64,000 bases of DNA from the NCBI RefSeq assembly GCF_018835585.1, contig NZ_JAHGVE010000007.1:62001-126000 (forward strand). Reading direction: 5' to 3'. A program made the position numbers and the translations under genes. The notes beneath the pieces are model-generated. The model was given only the letters and a program-made list of their open reading frames with translations, searched no databases and was not told the origin of the DNA. This DNA is from Pelorhabdus rhamnosifermentans (GTDB lineage Bacteria > Bacillota > Negativicutes > UMGS1260). Within the stretch, counting starts at the first letter, position 1; each line of letters opens with the position of its first letter. Positions 8,488 through 17,381 of this stretch are shown one piece after another.

Positions 8488-9320
8488 TGGCGAAAGAACG
8501 GCTTGATTTATTTTTAGTCAAAAACGAATTTTTTCCTAGTCGTGAGCGGGCCCGCAGTGCAATTATGGAGGGGCGCGTACTTGTGAATGGTCAAAAAATT
8601 GATAAAGCAGGTACTCTTGTCTCGTTAGATATTAAGGTAACACTTTGTGGACATGATTTAGAATTTGTCAGTCGCGGTGGGTTAAAATTGAAAAAGGCTC
8701 TGGCAACTTTTTCGATTGACCTTTCAAATAAAACGATGATTGATATAGGGGCATCGACAGGTGGTTTTACTGATTGCGCCCTTAAAAATGGGGCGGCGCG
8801 AGTTTTTGCCATTGATGTTGGCTATGGACAGCTGGCTTGGTCACTGCGAACAGATGACCGTGTTGTGAATATGGAGCGAACGAATATCCGTAAGGTTACT
8901 CTTAACGATATTGGCACTGCTGTCGATTTTATTTCTATTGATGTGGCTTTTATTTCACTTGATAAGGTATTGCCTGTGGCGACAACCTTATTAAAAACTG
9001 AGGGAGAACTAGTAGCGCTGATTAAACCGCAATTTGAAGCTGGACGAGAAAAAATCGGTAAAAAAGGCGTTGTAAAAGATGCGAAAGTTCACCAGGAGGT
9101 TATTCAAAAAGTCATGGATGATGCAACGGATGCAGGCTTTTTTTCTTGGGGACTAACCTTCTCTCCTGTGAAAGGTCCTGAGGGGAATATTGAATATTTG
9201 TTATATCTAAAAAAAATACCGCCTGCTGAGTCTTTGCTTATGGACAAACAAACGATTCATCAGTTAGTCGCTGCAGCACATGATCAGCTGACGAGGCGAG
9301 CGGAGGATATCTCGTGTTAA
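8484..9320 (+). CDS. tlyA: TlyA family rRNA 2'-O-methyltransferase
   Basis: 278 residues. An N-terminal S4 RNA-binding domain (about 1-62, RLDLFLVKNEFFPSRERARSAI...VLVNG) precedes an FtsJ-like methyltransferase with the SAM loop DIGASTGGFTDCAL near residue 88. The family methylates rRNA ribose and was first named hemolysin A. Either of two adjacent ATG codons (8484, 8487) could start it; both overlap the dxs stop. The position between dxs and nadK is conserved in Firmicutes. Confidence 0.9.
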   Translation: MMAKERLDLFLVKNEFFPSRERARSAIMEGRVLVNGQKIDKAGTLVSLDIKVTLCGHDLEFVSRGGLKLKKALATFSIDLSNKTMIDIGASTGGFTDCALKNGAARVFAIDVGYGQLAWSLRTDDRVVNMERTNIRKVTLNDIGTAVDFISIDVAFISLDKVLPVATTLLKTEGELVALIKPQFEAGREKIGKKGVVKDAKVHQEVIQKVMDDATDAGFFSWGLTFSPVKGPEGNIEYLLYLKKIPPAESLLMDKQTIHQLVAAAHDQLTRRAEDISC

Positions 9321-10177
9321 CAGTGGGGTTATTTCCAAATTTAAAAAAGGCACAAGTTGACGCAGTGTTACATAAAATAGTAAGCTATCTTACGGAACGT
9401 GGTGTACAAGCTATTATTCCCTGTGAGACAGCAGAAATTATGCAATTTTCTAATATGGTTTGCAGCACTGTTCCTTTAGATAAGATTGATGTTGCGTTAT
9501 CCCTTGGCGGTGATGGCACCTTTATGAATATTGCGCGGAACATTGCCGCTAAAAAGATTCCAGTTTGTGGTGTCAATCTGGGCAAATTGGGCTTTTTAAC
9601 GGAAGTGGAGCTTAGTGAGATAGAGGATGCTCTTGATAGTCTCATTGCTGGGAAATATAACATTGAAGAGCGACTCATGCTTGAGACCACAGTCGAACGG
9701 TTAGATGACTCGATACCGAGTACACTCGCGCTTAATGATATGGTTATTACGAAAAATGGTTATTCACGCATGATTAGACTGAATCTTTTTGTCAATAATG
9801 TTTATACAGCTACTTATCCGGCCGATGGTCTGATTATTGCTACTCCTACAGGTGCAACGGCCTACTCGCTTTCGGCTGGCGGACCTTTTGTTGCACCAAG
9901 TGCTAAGGTTATGGTTGTGACATCTATTTGTTCCCATACACTTCATTCACGATCACTTGTTGTATCTGAGGAGGATATTATTACGATTACGATCGATGAT
10001 ACAAGTGCCGATGTTGTCCTTAGCGCCGATGGGCAAGCGGCTGTGAATCTTACGCCAAAAGATAAAATTATGATTCGTAAGGCGCCTGACAGTGCGCGGT
10101 TTATCCGATTTTACGGCAAAAGCTATTTTGATATTTTGCGCAATAAATTATATCGCGGCGATTTTTATAATCAGTGA
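9314..10177 (+). CDS. nadK: NadK, NAD kinase
   Basis: 287 residues. It has the GGDGTFMNIAR motif near residue 62, NLGKLGFL, and PTGATAYSLSAGGP near 178, the ATP- and NAD-binding signatures of NAD/NADH kinase. It makes NADP from NAD. The GTG start overlaps the tlyA stop by 7 bases, with GGAGGATAT upstream. Confidence 0.95.
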   Translation: MLTVGLFPNLKKAQVDAVLHKIVSYLTERGVQAIIPCETAEIMQFSNMVCSTVPLDKIDVALSLGGDGTFMNIARNIAAKKIPVCGVNLGKLGFLTEVELSEIEDALDSLIAGKYNIEERLMLETTVERLDDSIPSTLALNDMVITKNGYSRMIRLNLFVNNVYTATYPADGLIIATPTGATAYSLSAGGPFVAPSAKVMVVTSICSHTLHSRSLVVSEEDIITITIDDTSADVVLSADGQAAVNLTPKDKIMIRKAPDSARFIRFYGKSYFDILRNKLYRGDFYNQ

Positions 10178-10222
10178 AAGTTTGCCTAAGATATGAGATC
10201 AAAAAGATAAGGAGTGAGGGTT

Positions 10223-10678
10223 TTGAAGGGATTGCGCCACACTAAAATTAAAAATATCGTTGAAAGTCATGTTGTGGAGACCCAAGAAGATTTAGCTGAT
10301 GCGCTGCGACAAGAAGGTATTGAAGTGACGCAAGCAACAGTTTCGCGTGATATTAAAGAACTCATGCTGATTAAGGTACCTACAGGCGATGGACACTATC
10401 GCTATGCTTTTCCAGCTGAGAAAAATACGCCTTTTTCACAATCACGCATGGAACGAACCTTTCAGGATTCCATTACTTCCATTGATTTCAGTGAAAATAT
10501 TGTTGTACTGAGGACAATGCCGGGGACGGCGCAATCTGTAGCTTATAATATTGATTATGTGCGTTGGCCCGAGGTACTTGGCACCGTTGCGGGTGATGAT
10601 ACGATTTTTATCATTGTGAAGCCTATTGAAGCGGTGCCCAAAGTGATTGCTAAATTTAAGGCACTTATTCAGGCCTAG
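10223..10678 (+). CDS. argR: ArgR, arginine repressor
   Basis: About 151 residues, the standard ArgR length. The winged-helix N-terminus holds EDLADALRQEGIEVTQATVSRDIKEL, and the C-terminal arginine-binding domain has the GTVAGDDTIFIIV motif. ArgR represses arginine biosynthesis genes with L-arginine as corepressor. A GTG at 10214 touches the ribosome site AAGGAG (10208-10213), so the TTG at 10223, nine bases from it, is the better start. The argR-recN-spoIVB order is conserved in Firmicutes. Confidence 0.93.
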   Translation: MKGLRHTKIKNIVESHVVETQEDLADALRQEGIEVTQATVSRDIKELMLIKVPTGDGHYRYAFPAEKNTPFSQSRMERTFQDSITSIDFSENIVVLRTMPGTAQSVAYNIDYVRWPEVLGTVAGDDTIFIIVKPIEAVPKVIAKFKALIQA

Positions 10679-10719
10679 TTTCTGTACAACCATTGCATAG
10701 GTAGGGAGAGAGATTTGCA

Positions 10720-12417
10720 ATGCTAAAGTCATTAACTGTTACGAATTTTGCATTAATTGAGCAGGCGTCCATTGAATTTACTGCGGGACTTAATGTGTTG
10801 ACAGGTGAGACAGGTGCAGGTAAATCCATTTTAATTGACGCATTTACAATCGTGCTAGGGGCACGTGCTTCTAGTGAATCCATTCGCCATGGAACAGACT
10901 TTTATCGTGTAGAGGCGCTATTTAGTTTGGATGAGAACGAGCAGCAAATTTTTGATTTGCTTGAAGAACAGGGCATTGGTATCGAAGAGGGTGAACTGAT
11001 TATTTGTCGTCGCCTAAACCGCAATGGAAAAAGTGTAATTGTCGTGAACAATTGCCATGTAACTTTGCAACTGCTACGGAAAATTGGCAGCTTGTTAGTG
11101 GATATGCATGGTCAACATGAAAATCAGGTACTATTAAACCCTGAGGCTTATTTAGGTATTGTCGATGATCGAAGTCCGGAGATTGCCTGTCAGCTTGATG
11201 AATATCGGCAGTGTTTTGATGAATGGCAACATCAGAAAAGGGAAATCGAAAAAATTCGTACTGCGGCTGCGCAGCGTGAACAACGGCTGGATATGCTAAC
11301 ATGGCAAACGCAAGAAATCAAAAATGCTGCGCTAGTCAGGGGGGAAGAAGAAGAACTGGAGAAAAAGATTTCCCGTCTGGCTAATAGTGAGAAAATATCG
11401 CAGTCTGTTATAGCAGCTTATGAATTTTTAAATCACCATAGCAAGGGCAATAATGGAATTTTAGCTGCTTTAGTTGAAGTCAAAAAAAGTCTGGAAACAA
11501 TATCCCGTTATGATGAATCGCTGGCTGATAAAACGGCGGTTGTGACAGATGTAATTTATCAGTTAGAAGAAATTAGCACCTGCTTGCGTGATTATGGCGA
11601 CGCACTTGAGTATGATCCCCAGTTGTTAAATAAGTTGCAGCAGCGTATGGATGTGATTTATAAATTAAGAAAAAAATATGGTTCATCGATTGAAGAAATT
11701 CTTGATTATTATGAACAAGCACAAAATGAGCTGTCAGTGCTTGAAAATGCGGATTTTCACCTTGAACAGCTCACGAAGAAACGAGTAGAGCAAGAACAGA
11801 AATTGACGGCTTTCGCTCATTCCCTTAGTGAACTTCGCCAGCAAGCTGCATGTAAGCTCGGGACAGAAGTGACAAGCCATCTCAAAGACTTAAGTATGCC
11901 GAATGCACAGTTTGTTGTTACATGTAAACAAGGTTCGCATTTTACAGCGCAGGGGCGTGATGAAGTGGCCTTTTTATTTTCTGCGAACAAGGGTGAAGTG
12001 AAGATGCCCTTAATGAAAGTTGCGTCAGGCGGAGAATTATCGCGCTTGGCGTTAGCTATTAAAACGGTTTGCTCCGATCATGATGCAGTAAGTACTTTGG
12101 TATTTGATGAAATCGATAGTGGCATTGGTGGGCAAACTGGACAGGCTGTGGCGGAGAAAATTGCGCAGATTGCAAGGTACAAACAGGTGCTTTGTATTAC
12201 GCATTTGCCGCAAATTGCAGCTGTAGCGGATCGGCATATTTATATTGAAAAACATGCTAAGGAAGATCGAACAGTGACAACGATCACTTCGCTGGATGAT
12301 GAAGAGCGAGTGATGGAATTAACGCGCATGATTGCCGGGTGTGATGTAACGGAGACGGCTGTCGAAAATGCTCGACAAATGATTCGTTTTGCAAAGATAA
12401 AAAAAGAAAAATGGTAA
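10720..12417 (+). CDS. recN: RecN, DNA repair SMC-like ATPase
   Basis: 565 residues. Walker A GETGAGKS near residue 30, coiled-coil arms (about 150-370), the ABC signature SGGELSRLALAIK near 431 and Walker B TLVFDEIDSGIGG near 463 give the RecN order. RecN gathers DNA ends in double-strand-break repair. A strong terminator begins at the stop codon. Confidence 0.95.
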   Translation: MLKSLTVTNFALIEQASIEFTAGLNVLTGETGAGKSILIDAFTIVLGARASSESIRHGTDFYRVEALFSLDENEQQIFDLLEEQGIGIEEGELIICRRLNRNGKSVIVVNNCHVTLQLLRKIGSLLVDMHGQHENQVLLNPEAYLGIVDDRSPEIACQLDEYRQCFDEWQHQKREIEKIRTAAAQREQRLDMLTWQTQEIKNAALVRGEEEELEKKISRLANSEKISQSVIAAYEFLNHHSKGNNGILAALVEVKKSLETISRYDESLADKTAVVTDVIYQLEEISTCLRDYGDALEYDPQLLNKLQQRMDVIYKLRKKYGSSIEEILDYYEQAQNELSVLENADFHLEQLTKKRVEQEQKLTAFAHSLSELRQQAACKLGTEVTSHLKDLSMPNAQFVVTCKQGSHFTAQGRDEVAFLFSANKGEVKMPLMKVASGGELSRLALAIKTVCSDHDAVSTLVFDEIDSGIGGQTGQAVAEKIAQIARYKQVLCITHLPQIAAVADRHIYIEKHAKEDRTVTTITSLDDEERVMELTRMIAGCDVTETAVENARQMIRFAKIKKEKW

Positions 12418-12452
12418 AATATCGCGTGAGCATGAGCTTGCGCGATATTTTT
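12417..12452 (+). terminator. Strong terminator after recN
   Basis: AAATATCGCG at 12417-12426 pairs perfectly with CGCGATATTT at 12441-12450, with a short T run. The stop codon of recN forms the base of the stem. Confidence 0.8.
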
Positions 12453-12482
12453 AACTAATTTAGTCTAATTTCAATTTCCAAG

Positions 12483-12509
12483 TGAATAAATGGGATTTAT
12501 GGCGGAATA
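12483..12509 (+). promoter_or_regulatory. Candidate forespore (sigma-G/F-like) promoter of spoIVB
   Basis: TGAATA (12483-12488), a 14-base spacer, then CGGAATA (12503-12509) resembles the sigma-G pattern TGAATA / CATACTA, with two mismatches in the -10. In Bacillus subtilis spoIVB is transcribed in the forespore by sigma-G and sigma-F. The site stands about 68 bases before the start codon. Confidence 0.35.
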
Positions 12510-12576
12510 ATCCCCTCCTTTTCAGGGAATGTTTTAAACAGAAGTGAATGTTTAAAAATGACCTTTTGGAAAGGAT

Positions 12577-13953
12577 GTGATTTTATTTTTGAAAAATAGG
12601 CGACGAGCGATTACGGGAGTCATTCTGATTCTTTTCATATGCATATTTTGCTGTTCACCTCAGTTCCAAAGTGTTTATAAAATGCCACCCAATATGCGGG
12701 TCCTTGAAGGAGAACAAACGTCAATTGATGTTGACTTTCCCCTGGCTGTTGCAGTGAATCAAGACAATTCGGATGAAAGTGTCTTGAGAACTCATGAGCC
12801 TCTCTATTCTTGGTCCCATCCGGTAAATTTGCAAACGGTGAAGTTAGGTCAAGCAACGATTCAATTTTCTTTACTTGGACTGATTCCATTGCGTACCGTT
12901 CATGTGGATGTATTACCAACACTCAAGCTTGTTCCTGGTGGGCATTCCATTGGTGTTGTTCTACATTCGCAAGGCGTGATTGTTGTCGGTCATTCTCCTA
13001 TTTTGACAGCGGAGGGAAAATATGAAACACCAGCTAAAGACAATGGCTTATTAGTAGGCGATGTCATTGTGAGTTTAAATGGCACGCCAGTCCAAAGTGA
13101 TTCACAAGTTGCCGAGATGATTGATCAGAGTGGAAAGGACGGAAAGAGTGTCGATTTACTTGTTAAACGGGGCGATTCGAGGATTCATTTATCCGTACAA
13201 CCTGTGCTCTGTACCGATACGAAACGATACCGCATTGGATTGTTTGTCAGGGATAGTGCGGCTGGAGTGGGTACGTTGACTTATTATGACCCTGTTTCAA
13301 AGAATTATGGCGCTTTAGGTCATATTATTACCGATAATGATACAAATCAACCGATTGACTGTGAACAAGGAAAAATTGTTGCAGCAACTGTTTCTGGTAT
13401 TCAGCAGGGACGTCGCGGTCAACCGGGTGAGAAAATCGGCGTATTCATTGATGAAGATAAATTATTAGGCACCATTCAAAAAAATACAAATTTCGGTATT
13501 GACGGTACTTTGGCTGAAGATTTGGGCAACCCGCTTTATCCTGATGCAATACCTGTGGGGTCCATGAGTCAGGTTCAATTGGGGAGTGCGGAAATGCTGA
13601 CCGTTGTTGATGGACAAAAGATTGAAAAATTCTCCATTGAAATTCAAAAAATTAACATTCAAGATGTTCCTGAAGGCAAAGGATTAGTGATAAAAGTAAC
13701 GGATGACAGGTTGCTCGAAAAAACGGGGGGCATTGTTCAGGGGATGAGCGGCAGCCCGATTTTACAAAATGGGAAAATTATTGGTGCTGTCACGCATGTC
13801 TTTGTTCATGATCCTACAAAAGGTTATGGGTGTTTTATTGACTGGATGTTGATGGAAGGCGGATTGATTCCCAAGCGGGAACAGCAAACAGCCAGAAGAC
13901 TCTTCACGGGAGTTTTTGACGAACCGCAGGAAAGTGACCTTGAAGCCTCATAA
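12577..13953 (+). CDS. spoIVB: SpoIVB, sporulation signalling serine peptidase
   Basis: 458 residues from GTG 12577 (a TTG at 12589 is an alternative). An N-terminal signal/anchor helix (about 9-27), a PDZ domain (about 125-210, with GLLVGDVIVSLNGTPVQ), and the S55 peptidase domain with His in YGALGHIITD near residue 249 and Ser in GMSGSPI near 391-393 are all present. SpoIVB is secreted from the forespore and cleaves SpoIVFA, which triggers pro-sigma-K processing. It is nearly always followed by spo0A, but here spo0A is 37 kb further on. The last residues, DEPQESDLEAS, recur in decayed form at 35756. Confidence 0.95.
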   Translation: MILFLKNRRRAITGVILILFICIFCCSPQFQSVYKMPPNMRVLEGEQTSIDVDFPLAVAVNQDNSDESVLRTHEPLYSWSHPVNLQTVKLGQATIQFSLLGLIPLRTVHVDVLPTLKLVPGGHSIGVVLHSQGVIVVGHSPILTAEGKYETPAKDNGLLVGDVIVSLNGTPVQSDSQVAEMIDQSGKDGKSVDLLVKRGDSRIHLSVQPVLCTDTKRYRIGLFVRDSAAGVGTLTYYDPVSKNYGALGHIITDNDTNQPIDCEQGKIVAATVSGIQQGRRGQPGEKIGVFIDEDKLLGTIQKNTNFGIDGTLAEDLGNPLYPDAIPVGSMSQVQLGSAEMLTVVDGQKIEKFSIEIQKINIQDVPEGKGLVIKVTDDRLLEKTGGIVQGMSGSPILQNGKIIGAVTHVFVHDPTKGYGCFIDWMLMEGGLIPKREQQTARRLFTGVFDEPQESDLEAS

Positions 13954-13997
13954 ATGCTGTGTTCTTGACTTGTCAAGAACATGGCTCTTTTGTTTGG
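13918..13997 (+). repeat. spoIVB 3' end plus terminator: left copy of a diverged direct repeat
   Basis: This segment spans the last codons of spoIVB and its terminator. It aligns with 35756-35836 on the same strand. Over 13931-13997 against 35769-35836, 53 of 67 bases match with one single-base gap, counted by hand. The match also keeps the reading frame of the last spoIVB codons (D..Q..DLEA). The two copies bracket the TonB/TPS/PadR block. Confidence 0.75.
13960..13992 (+). terminator. Terminator of spoIVB
   Basis: TGTTCTTGAC and GTCAAGAACA (13960-13981) form a perfect 10-base stem with a TT centre, followed by a T-rich stretch. It begins seven bases after the spoIVB stop. Confidence 0.7.
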
Positions 13998-14125
13998 CCC
14001 AGCTTCCAACGATGCGATACGACGAATAAAATGCTATGTTAAGAGAATGTTAATTATTGGTTAAAACAAGTTGGGCACATTGATTTTTATTGGTTGATAC
14101 TGTAAAATGAACTTGTGTCGTGGAG

Positions 14126-14176
14126 TGTACTACATCAATTTTTTTTGTAGAAAAAATATTTCTCATATGTAATATT
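14126..14176 (+). promoter_or_regulatory. Putative PadR operator/promoter, site A
   Basis: The region before the first PadR-like gene ends in CTCATATGTAATATT (14162-14176). The same 15 bases occur before the second PadR-like gene. PadR-family operators usually contain ATGT/ACAT half sites, and ATGT is present here. Autoregulation is inferred. Confidence 0.5.
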
Positions 14177-14203
14177 TTTATACAGAAATAAAGGAGTGGT
14201 ATT

Positions 14204-14728
14204 TTGAAGCTCACGAATATAAAATTTATGATTTTGCAGATTATCTGTGAACGATCGGAGGTTTCTGATTATGAAATCAAACAATTAGTAGCGCAACGAA
14301 ATTCTTTGATAAGAAAACAGAATAGTGAAGAATGGTCTGACACTGCCTTCGTTGATGTTGATCTGAAAGAATTAAAGAAAAAAGAACTTGTCAAATCCGA
14401 TCTTCTGCTCAGAAGATTTGCCATAACCGAGCAAGGCAAGAAATTATTGCAGCAGGAGATCCTGGCGGCGCTAACTTTTTCCAGGGAAAGGGATGACCGG
14501 TTTGATTTAGCTGTGGTAGCCATCCCCTTGGTGGCCTTAGAAAAAGTTGAAGTGGCACTGGAGAAAAGAAAAAAGCTTCTGGCGGAGGCTGCGGAACACA
14601 TCCATACTTTGTTTGAATCTCAAAGCAGGACCGAACGGTTCTTTGATTTGCATTCAGTGTCTCGGCACCCGCTGTTAGTTATTAAACACGAAATTGAATT
14701 TATAGATGTTTTATTACAAGAATTATAA
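14204..14728 (+). CDS. PadR-like transcriptional regulator 1
   Basis: 174 residues from a TTG start behind AAGGAGTGG. The N-terminal winged-helix (about 1-85) has the PadR-type pattern ILQIICERSEVSDYEIKQLV, with RFAITEQGKKLLQQEI as the wing region. The C-terminal part (about 90-174) is helical and charged, as in PadR dimerisation domains. It is a paralogue of the genes at 14865 and 35196, sharing QEILAAL.FSRERD.RFDLA. All three have related upstream sites. The ligand and targets are unknown. Confidence 0.75.
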   Translation: MKLTNIKFMILQIICERSEVSDYEIKQLVAQRNSLIRKQNSEEWSDTAFVDVDLKELKKKELVKSDLLLRRFAITEQGKKLLQQEILAALTFSRERDDRFDLAVVAIPLVALEKVEVALEKRKKLLAEAAEHIHTLFESQSRTERFFDLHSVSRHPLLVIKHEIEFIDVLLQEL

Positions 14729-14788
14729 ATTCTGATATAAGTACGGCAGCAAGTAGCGCTTTGCTCGTTGTGTTGCAAGATGAGAGAA

Positions 14789-14837
14789 TTCTTACAACAT
14801 CTTTTTTTTAGGTATAATATTACTCATATGTAATATT
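14789..14837 (+). promoter_or_regulatory. Putative PadR-controlled promoter/operator, site B
   Basis: This contains a perfect TATAAT (14813-14818) and ends in CTCATATGTAATATT. Aligned to the minus-strand site at 32465-32515, 41 of 49 columns are identical, counted by hand, starting with TTCTTACAAC in both. The same regulator therefore probably serves this PadR gene and the PstS-like cluster. Confidence 0.6.
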
Positions 14838-14864
14838 TCTTTTAAGCAATAAAGGAATGATGCT

Positions 14865-15401
14865 ATGAATCTTAGTGAAGTTGAACTGTTGATTTTGCAA
14901 ATCATTTGCGAAGGAGTAACAATCTCCGGTTATGAAATGGACCAATTGGTAAAAGATCGGGGTTACAAGGAATGTACTGCCAGCGAGACTGTTTTTGTGG
15001 GTGCTGCTCTGAATAAATTAATGAACAGGCAACTGGTAACTTTCGCGACGGACGCAGCAGGGACAACATGCGATCCGCTACTTAGAAAAGTTGCCATAAC
15101 TCATGAGGGTAAGACAATATTGCGACAGGAGATCCTGGCGGCTCTCTCCTCTTCCAGGGAAAGAGATGTCCGGTTTGATTTAGCTGTGGCGGCCATTCCA
15201 TTTCTGGCCAGGGAAGCGGTGATAGCTGCTCTGGAGCAAAGGAAAAAATTTTTGCTGGAGATTGCGGAACACATCCAGGTCCTATTTGAATCGCAAGGCG
15301 GGAAAAAGTTGCCCCTTCATTTACAGGCGTTATTCAATCATCCGCTATTATTCATTCAACACGAACTTGATTTTATGGATGTTTTGATACAGAAATTGTA
15401 A
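14865..15401 (+). CDS. PadR-like transcriptional regulator 2
   Basis: 178 residues, ATG start behind AAAGGAATGATGCT. The winged-helix N-terminus reads LILQIICEGVTISGYEMDQLV, close to PadR family signatures. The C-terminal helical domain shares EILAALSSSRERDVRFDLAVAAIPF with PadR-like regulator 1 and the third paralogue. It lies 118 bases before tonB, on the same strand, and no terminator is visible between them, so read-through into the tonB operon is possible. Confidence 0.75.
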   Translation: MNLSEVELLILQIICEGVTISGYEMDQLVKDRGYKECTASETVFVGAALNKLMNRQLVTFATDAAGTTCDPLLRKVAITHEGKTILRQEILAALSSSRERDVRFDLAVAAIPFLAREAVIAALEQRKKFLLEIAEHIQVLFESQGGKKLPLHLQALFNHPLLFIQHELDFMDVLIQKL

Positions 15402-15519
15402 GGACTGCCCTGTATGGTAAGTTGTTCTACCAAGGTTGTTTTGCTGGTCCCGCCGACACGTGGCAAGGATGTCGACTGTTGGCGCTAATTTAAAGTATAG
15501 AGAGTGGAGGTGAACACCC

Positions 15520-16260
15520 ATGAAATTATTGAGTAATAGCATCTATGGAAGATCGACCGTAACTGCCATACTTGTTCATAGTGCGTTGCTTGTAGCTGTT
15601 ATTTTGATGCCGCTGTCTCCGCCCGTTAATTCGGCGCGGAATGTTACAACTGTCGAGATTGTTCCTGTCCCCGAACAGCAACAAGACGTTATTCCTCCCA
15701 AAGAAGAGATCCCGCCACTGCCGGATCAGACGCCGATCCCGCAAGATCAGCCGCAGACGCCTCAACAGGCAGCGGCACCGGCGCCGGCGGCCAATCAGTC
15801 TTCGCTGGCGCCGGTGCCGACCGCCCTGCCAGGAGAATCAGGCCCGAGTTCAGTGGCCTTGCAGTCCGGGACCGGAACAGCAATGCCAACATTCACCGGT
15901 ATTCCGACCGGGCCGGCCGATAGTATCGGGACTGGTTATGGCAAGGGAACGGCACCGGAACCGCCGCGCCATGTATCATCCCCTGTCGCGGCAAAACTTC
16001 TTTCCGGTCCCAAGCCAAGTTATCCGATGGCTGCCAGGGAAGCAGGCTGGGAGGGAACTGTCATCGTGAGAATCCGCATTAATACCGACGGATCTTCCAC
16101 AGTGCTATCCACACCTCATAGCGGTCGTGCTGATATTGACGAGGCTACGACGGCTGCTGCGGCTGCCCGGGAGTATTCACCGAGTTTAGACGCCGACGGT
16201 ACGCCTGTTACAACAGAAAGAAATGTAAAAATCAAGTTCGATCTTTCGGAAGCCGATTAA
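15520..16260 (+). CDS. tonB: TonB family energy transducer
   Basis: 246 residues. A single N-terminal helix (about 14-33), a proline/glutamine-rich spacer (about 50-160) that would cross the periplasm, and a C-terminal TonB domain (about 168-243: KPSYPMAAREAGWEGTVIVRIRINTDG) are in the classical order. TonB passes the energy of the ExbB-ExbD motor to outer-membrane receptors, and one receptor gene lies at 27092. exbB and exbD follow directly. The GC content rises sharply within this gene compared with the backbone. Confidence 0.88.
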   Translation: MKLLSNSIYGRSTVTAILVHSALLVAVILMPLSPPVNSARNVTTVEIVPVPEQQQDVIPPKEEIPPLPDQTPIPQDQPQTPQQAAAPAPAANQSSLAPVPTALPGESGPSSVALQSGTGTAMPTFTGIPTGPADSIGTGYGKGTAPEPPRHVSSPVAAKLLSGPKPSYPMAAREAGWEGTVIVRIRINTDGSSTVLSTPHSGRADIDEATTAAAAAREYSPSLDADGTPVTTERNVKIKFDLSEAD

Positions 16261-16298
16261 AAATTTATAACTAAGAAAATAAGCGAGGATGATCAATT

Positions 16299-16889
16299 AT
16301 GTTGGATATGATTAAAGGGGGATGGGTCATGCTTCCCTTGATGGCATGCTCACTCATTGCATTAACGATTGTTATTGAACGTTTTTTCTATTTTCGGCGC
16401 ATCGGCAACAAAGTGGGGGTGGCCGAAGAGGTGCTGAAGTTAGTTGATAGCGGACGTATTAACGACGGACTGAAGCTGTCCAACAGCTCAGTTTTGCCGC
16501 TGGTGAAGGTGATGTCGGCTGGCATTGCCCACAGTTACGATCCGGCCAAAGCCATGGCGGCGGCGGGAATTAACGAGCTTTCTGTTATGAGGCGGGGAAT
16601 GTCGGCGCTTGATACCATTATTACCATGGCCCCGCTCCTCGGATTGTTGGGAACCATCCTTGGGATGATGAACTCCTTCCAGGTTATGGCCATGGTTGAC
16701 AGCGGTGGATCGCCTAACGCAGTAACAGGCGGTGTGGCGGAAGCACTTATCGCCACAGCTACAGGCATCACCATAGCAGTACTGACCTTGATACCTTACA
16801 ATTACTTTTCGGCTCGCATTGAGCGGGAAAGTGAAACGATCGAACATTATGCGACTGAATTAGAGATGGCGCTAGTTAAACAAGATTAG
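16299..16889 (+). CDS. exbB: ExbB/TolQ/MotA family proton channel protein
   Basis: 196 residues. There are three membrane helices (about 8-28, 105-128 and 150-172). The conserved MAPLLGLLGTILGMMNSF stands at about 109, and GGVAEALIATATGITIAV at about 147. With ExbD it forms the inner-membrane proton channel that energises TonB. It lies 38 bases after tonB. Confidence 0.9.
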   Translation: MLDMIKGGWVMLPLMACSLIALTIVIERFFYFRRIGNKVGVAEEVLKLVDSGRINDGLKLSNSSVLPLVKVMSAGIAHSYDPAKAMAAAGINELSVMRRGMSALDTIITMAPLLGLLGTILGMMNSFQVMAMVDSGGSPNAVTGGVAEALIATATGITIAVLTLIPYNYFSARIERESETIEHYATELEMALVKQD

Positions 16890-16901
16890 GGGGCGATGAC
16901 G

Positions 16902-17315
16902 ATGACGATAACACGTAAACCCATGAAGAAGGCTCGTATCGAGATTATCCCAATGATTGATACCATGATGTTTCTCTTAGTATTTTTCATGATGTCCAGT
17001 CTTTCCATGATTCAACAGCATGGCATGCCAGTCAGTCTTCCCCATGCTGCCAGCGGACAGGACCAAGTAAAGAAAGTGGTCACAATGACTCTGACGCAGG
17101 ATGGCCATTTGTTCTATGAGAAAGAGCAGATTTCTTCGGCGGCGGAAGTCACAGCACGACTGACTGAATTGGAGAATAAGGGCACAAAGCCGTCCGTAGT
17201 CATTAATGCCGACCGCAGTGTCGAGCATGGCCGGGTGGTTGAAGTATTGGATGCGGTCAGGCAAAGCGGGGTCATTGCGGTTGCTATCGCGGTACGGCCC
17301 ACAGCCGGCGGTTAA
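16902..17315 (+). CDS. exbD: ExbD/TolR family protein
   Basis: About 137 residues. IIPMIDTMMFLLVFFMM near the start is the ExbD transmembrane helix with the essential aspartate (D20). The periplasmic domain follows (about 45-137, ending VIAVAIAVRP). The ATG at 16896 is only two bases from the AGGGGG ribosome site, while the ATG at 16902 is eight away and is chosen. It completes the TonB-ExbB-ExbD motor. Confidence 0.88.
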   Translation: MTITRKPMKKARIEIIPMIDTMMFLLVFFMMSSLSMIQQHGMPVSLPHAASGQDQVKKVVTMTLTQDGHLFYEKEQISSAAEVTARLTELENKGTKPSVVINADRSVEHGRVVEVLDAVRQSGVIAVAIAVRPTAGG

Positions 17316-17323
17316 GTTCTTGG

Positions 17324-17354
17324 ATTGCGGTAAGAAAAAAATTCTTACCGCAAT
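17324..17354 (+). other. Perfect 13-bp hairpin after exbD
   Basis: ATTGCGGTAAGAA (17324-17336) and its exact complement (17342-17354) flank five A residues. There is only a short T tract after it, so it may act as a partial terminator or mRNA-stabilising hairpin. Partial termination would let the motor genes be expressed more than the downstream secretion genes. Confidence 0.6.
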
Positions 17355-17381
17355 TTCCATAATTAGTAAAGGGGGGATAGA

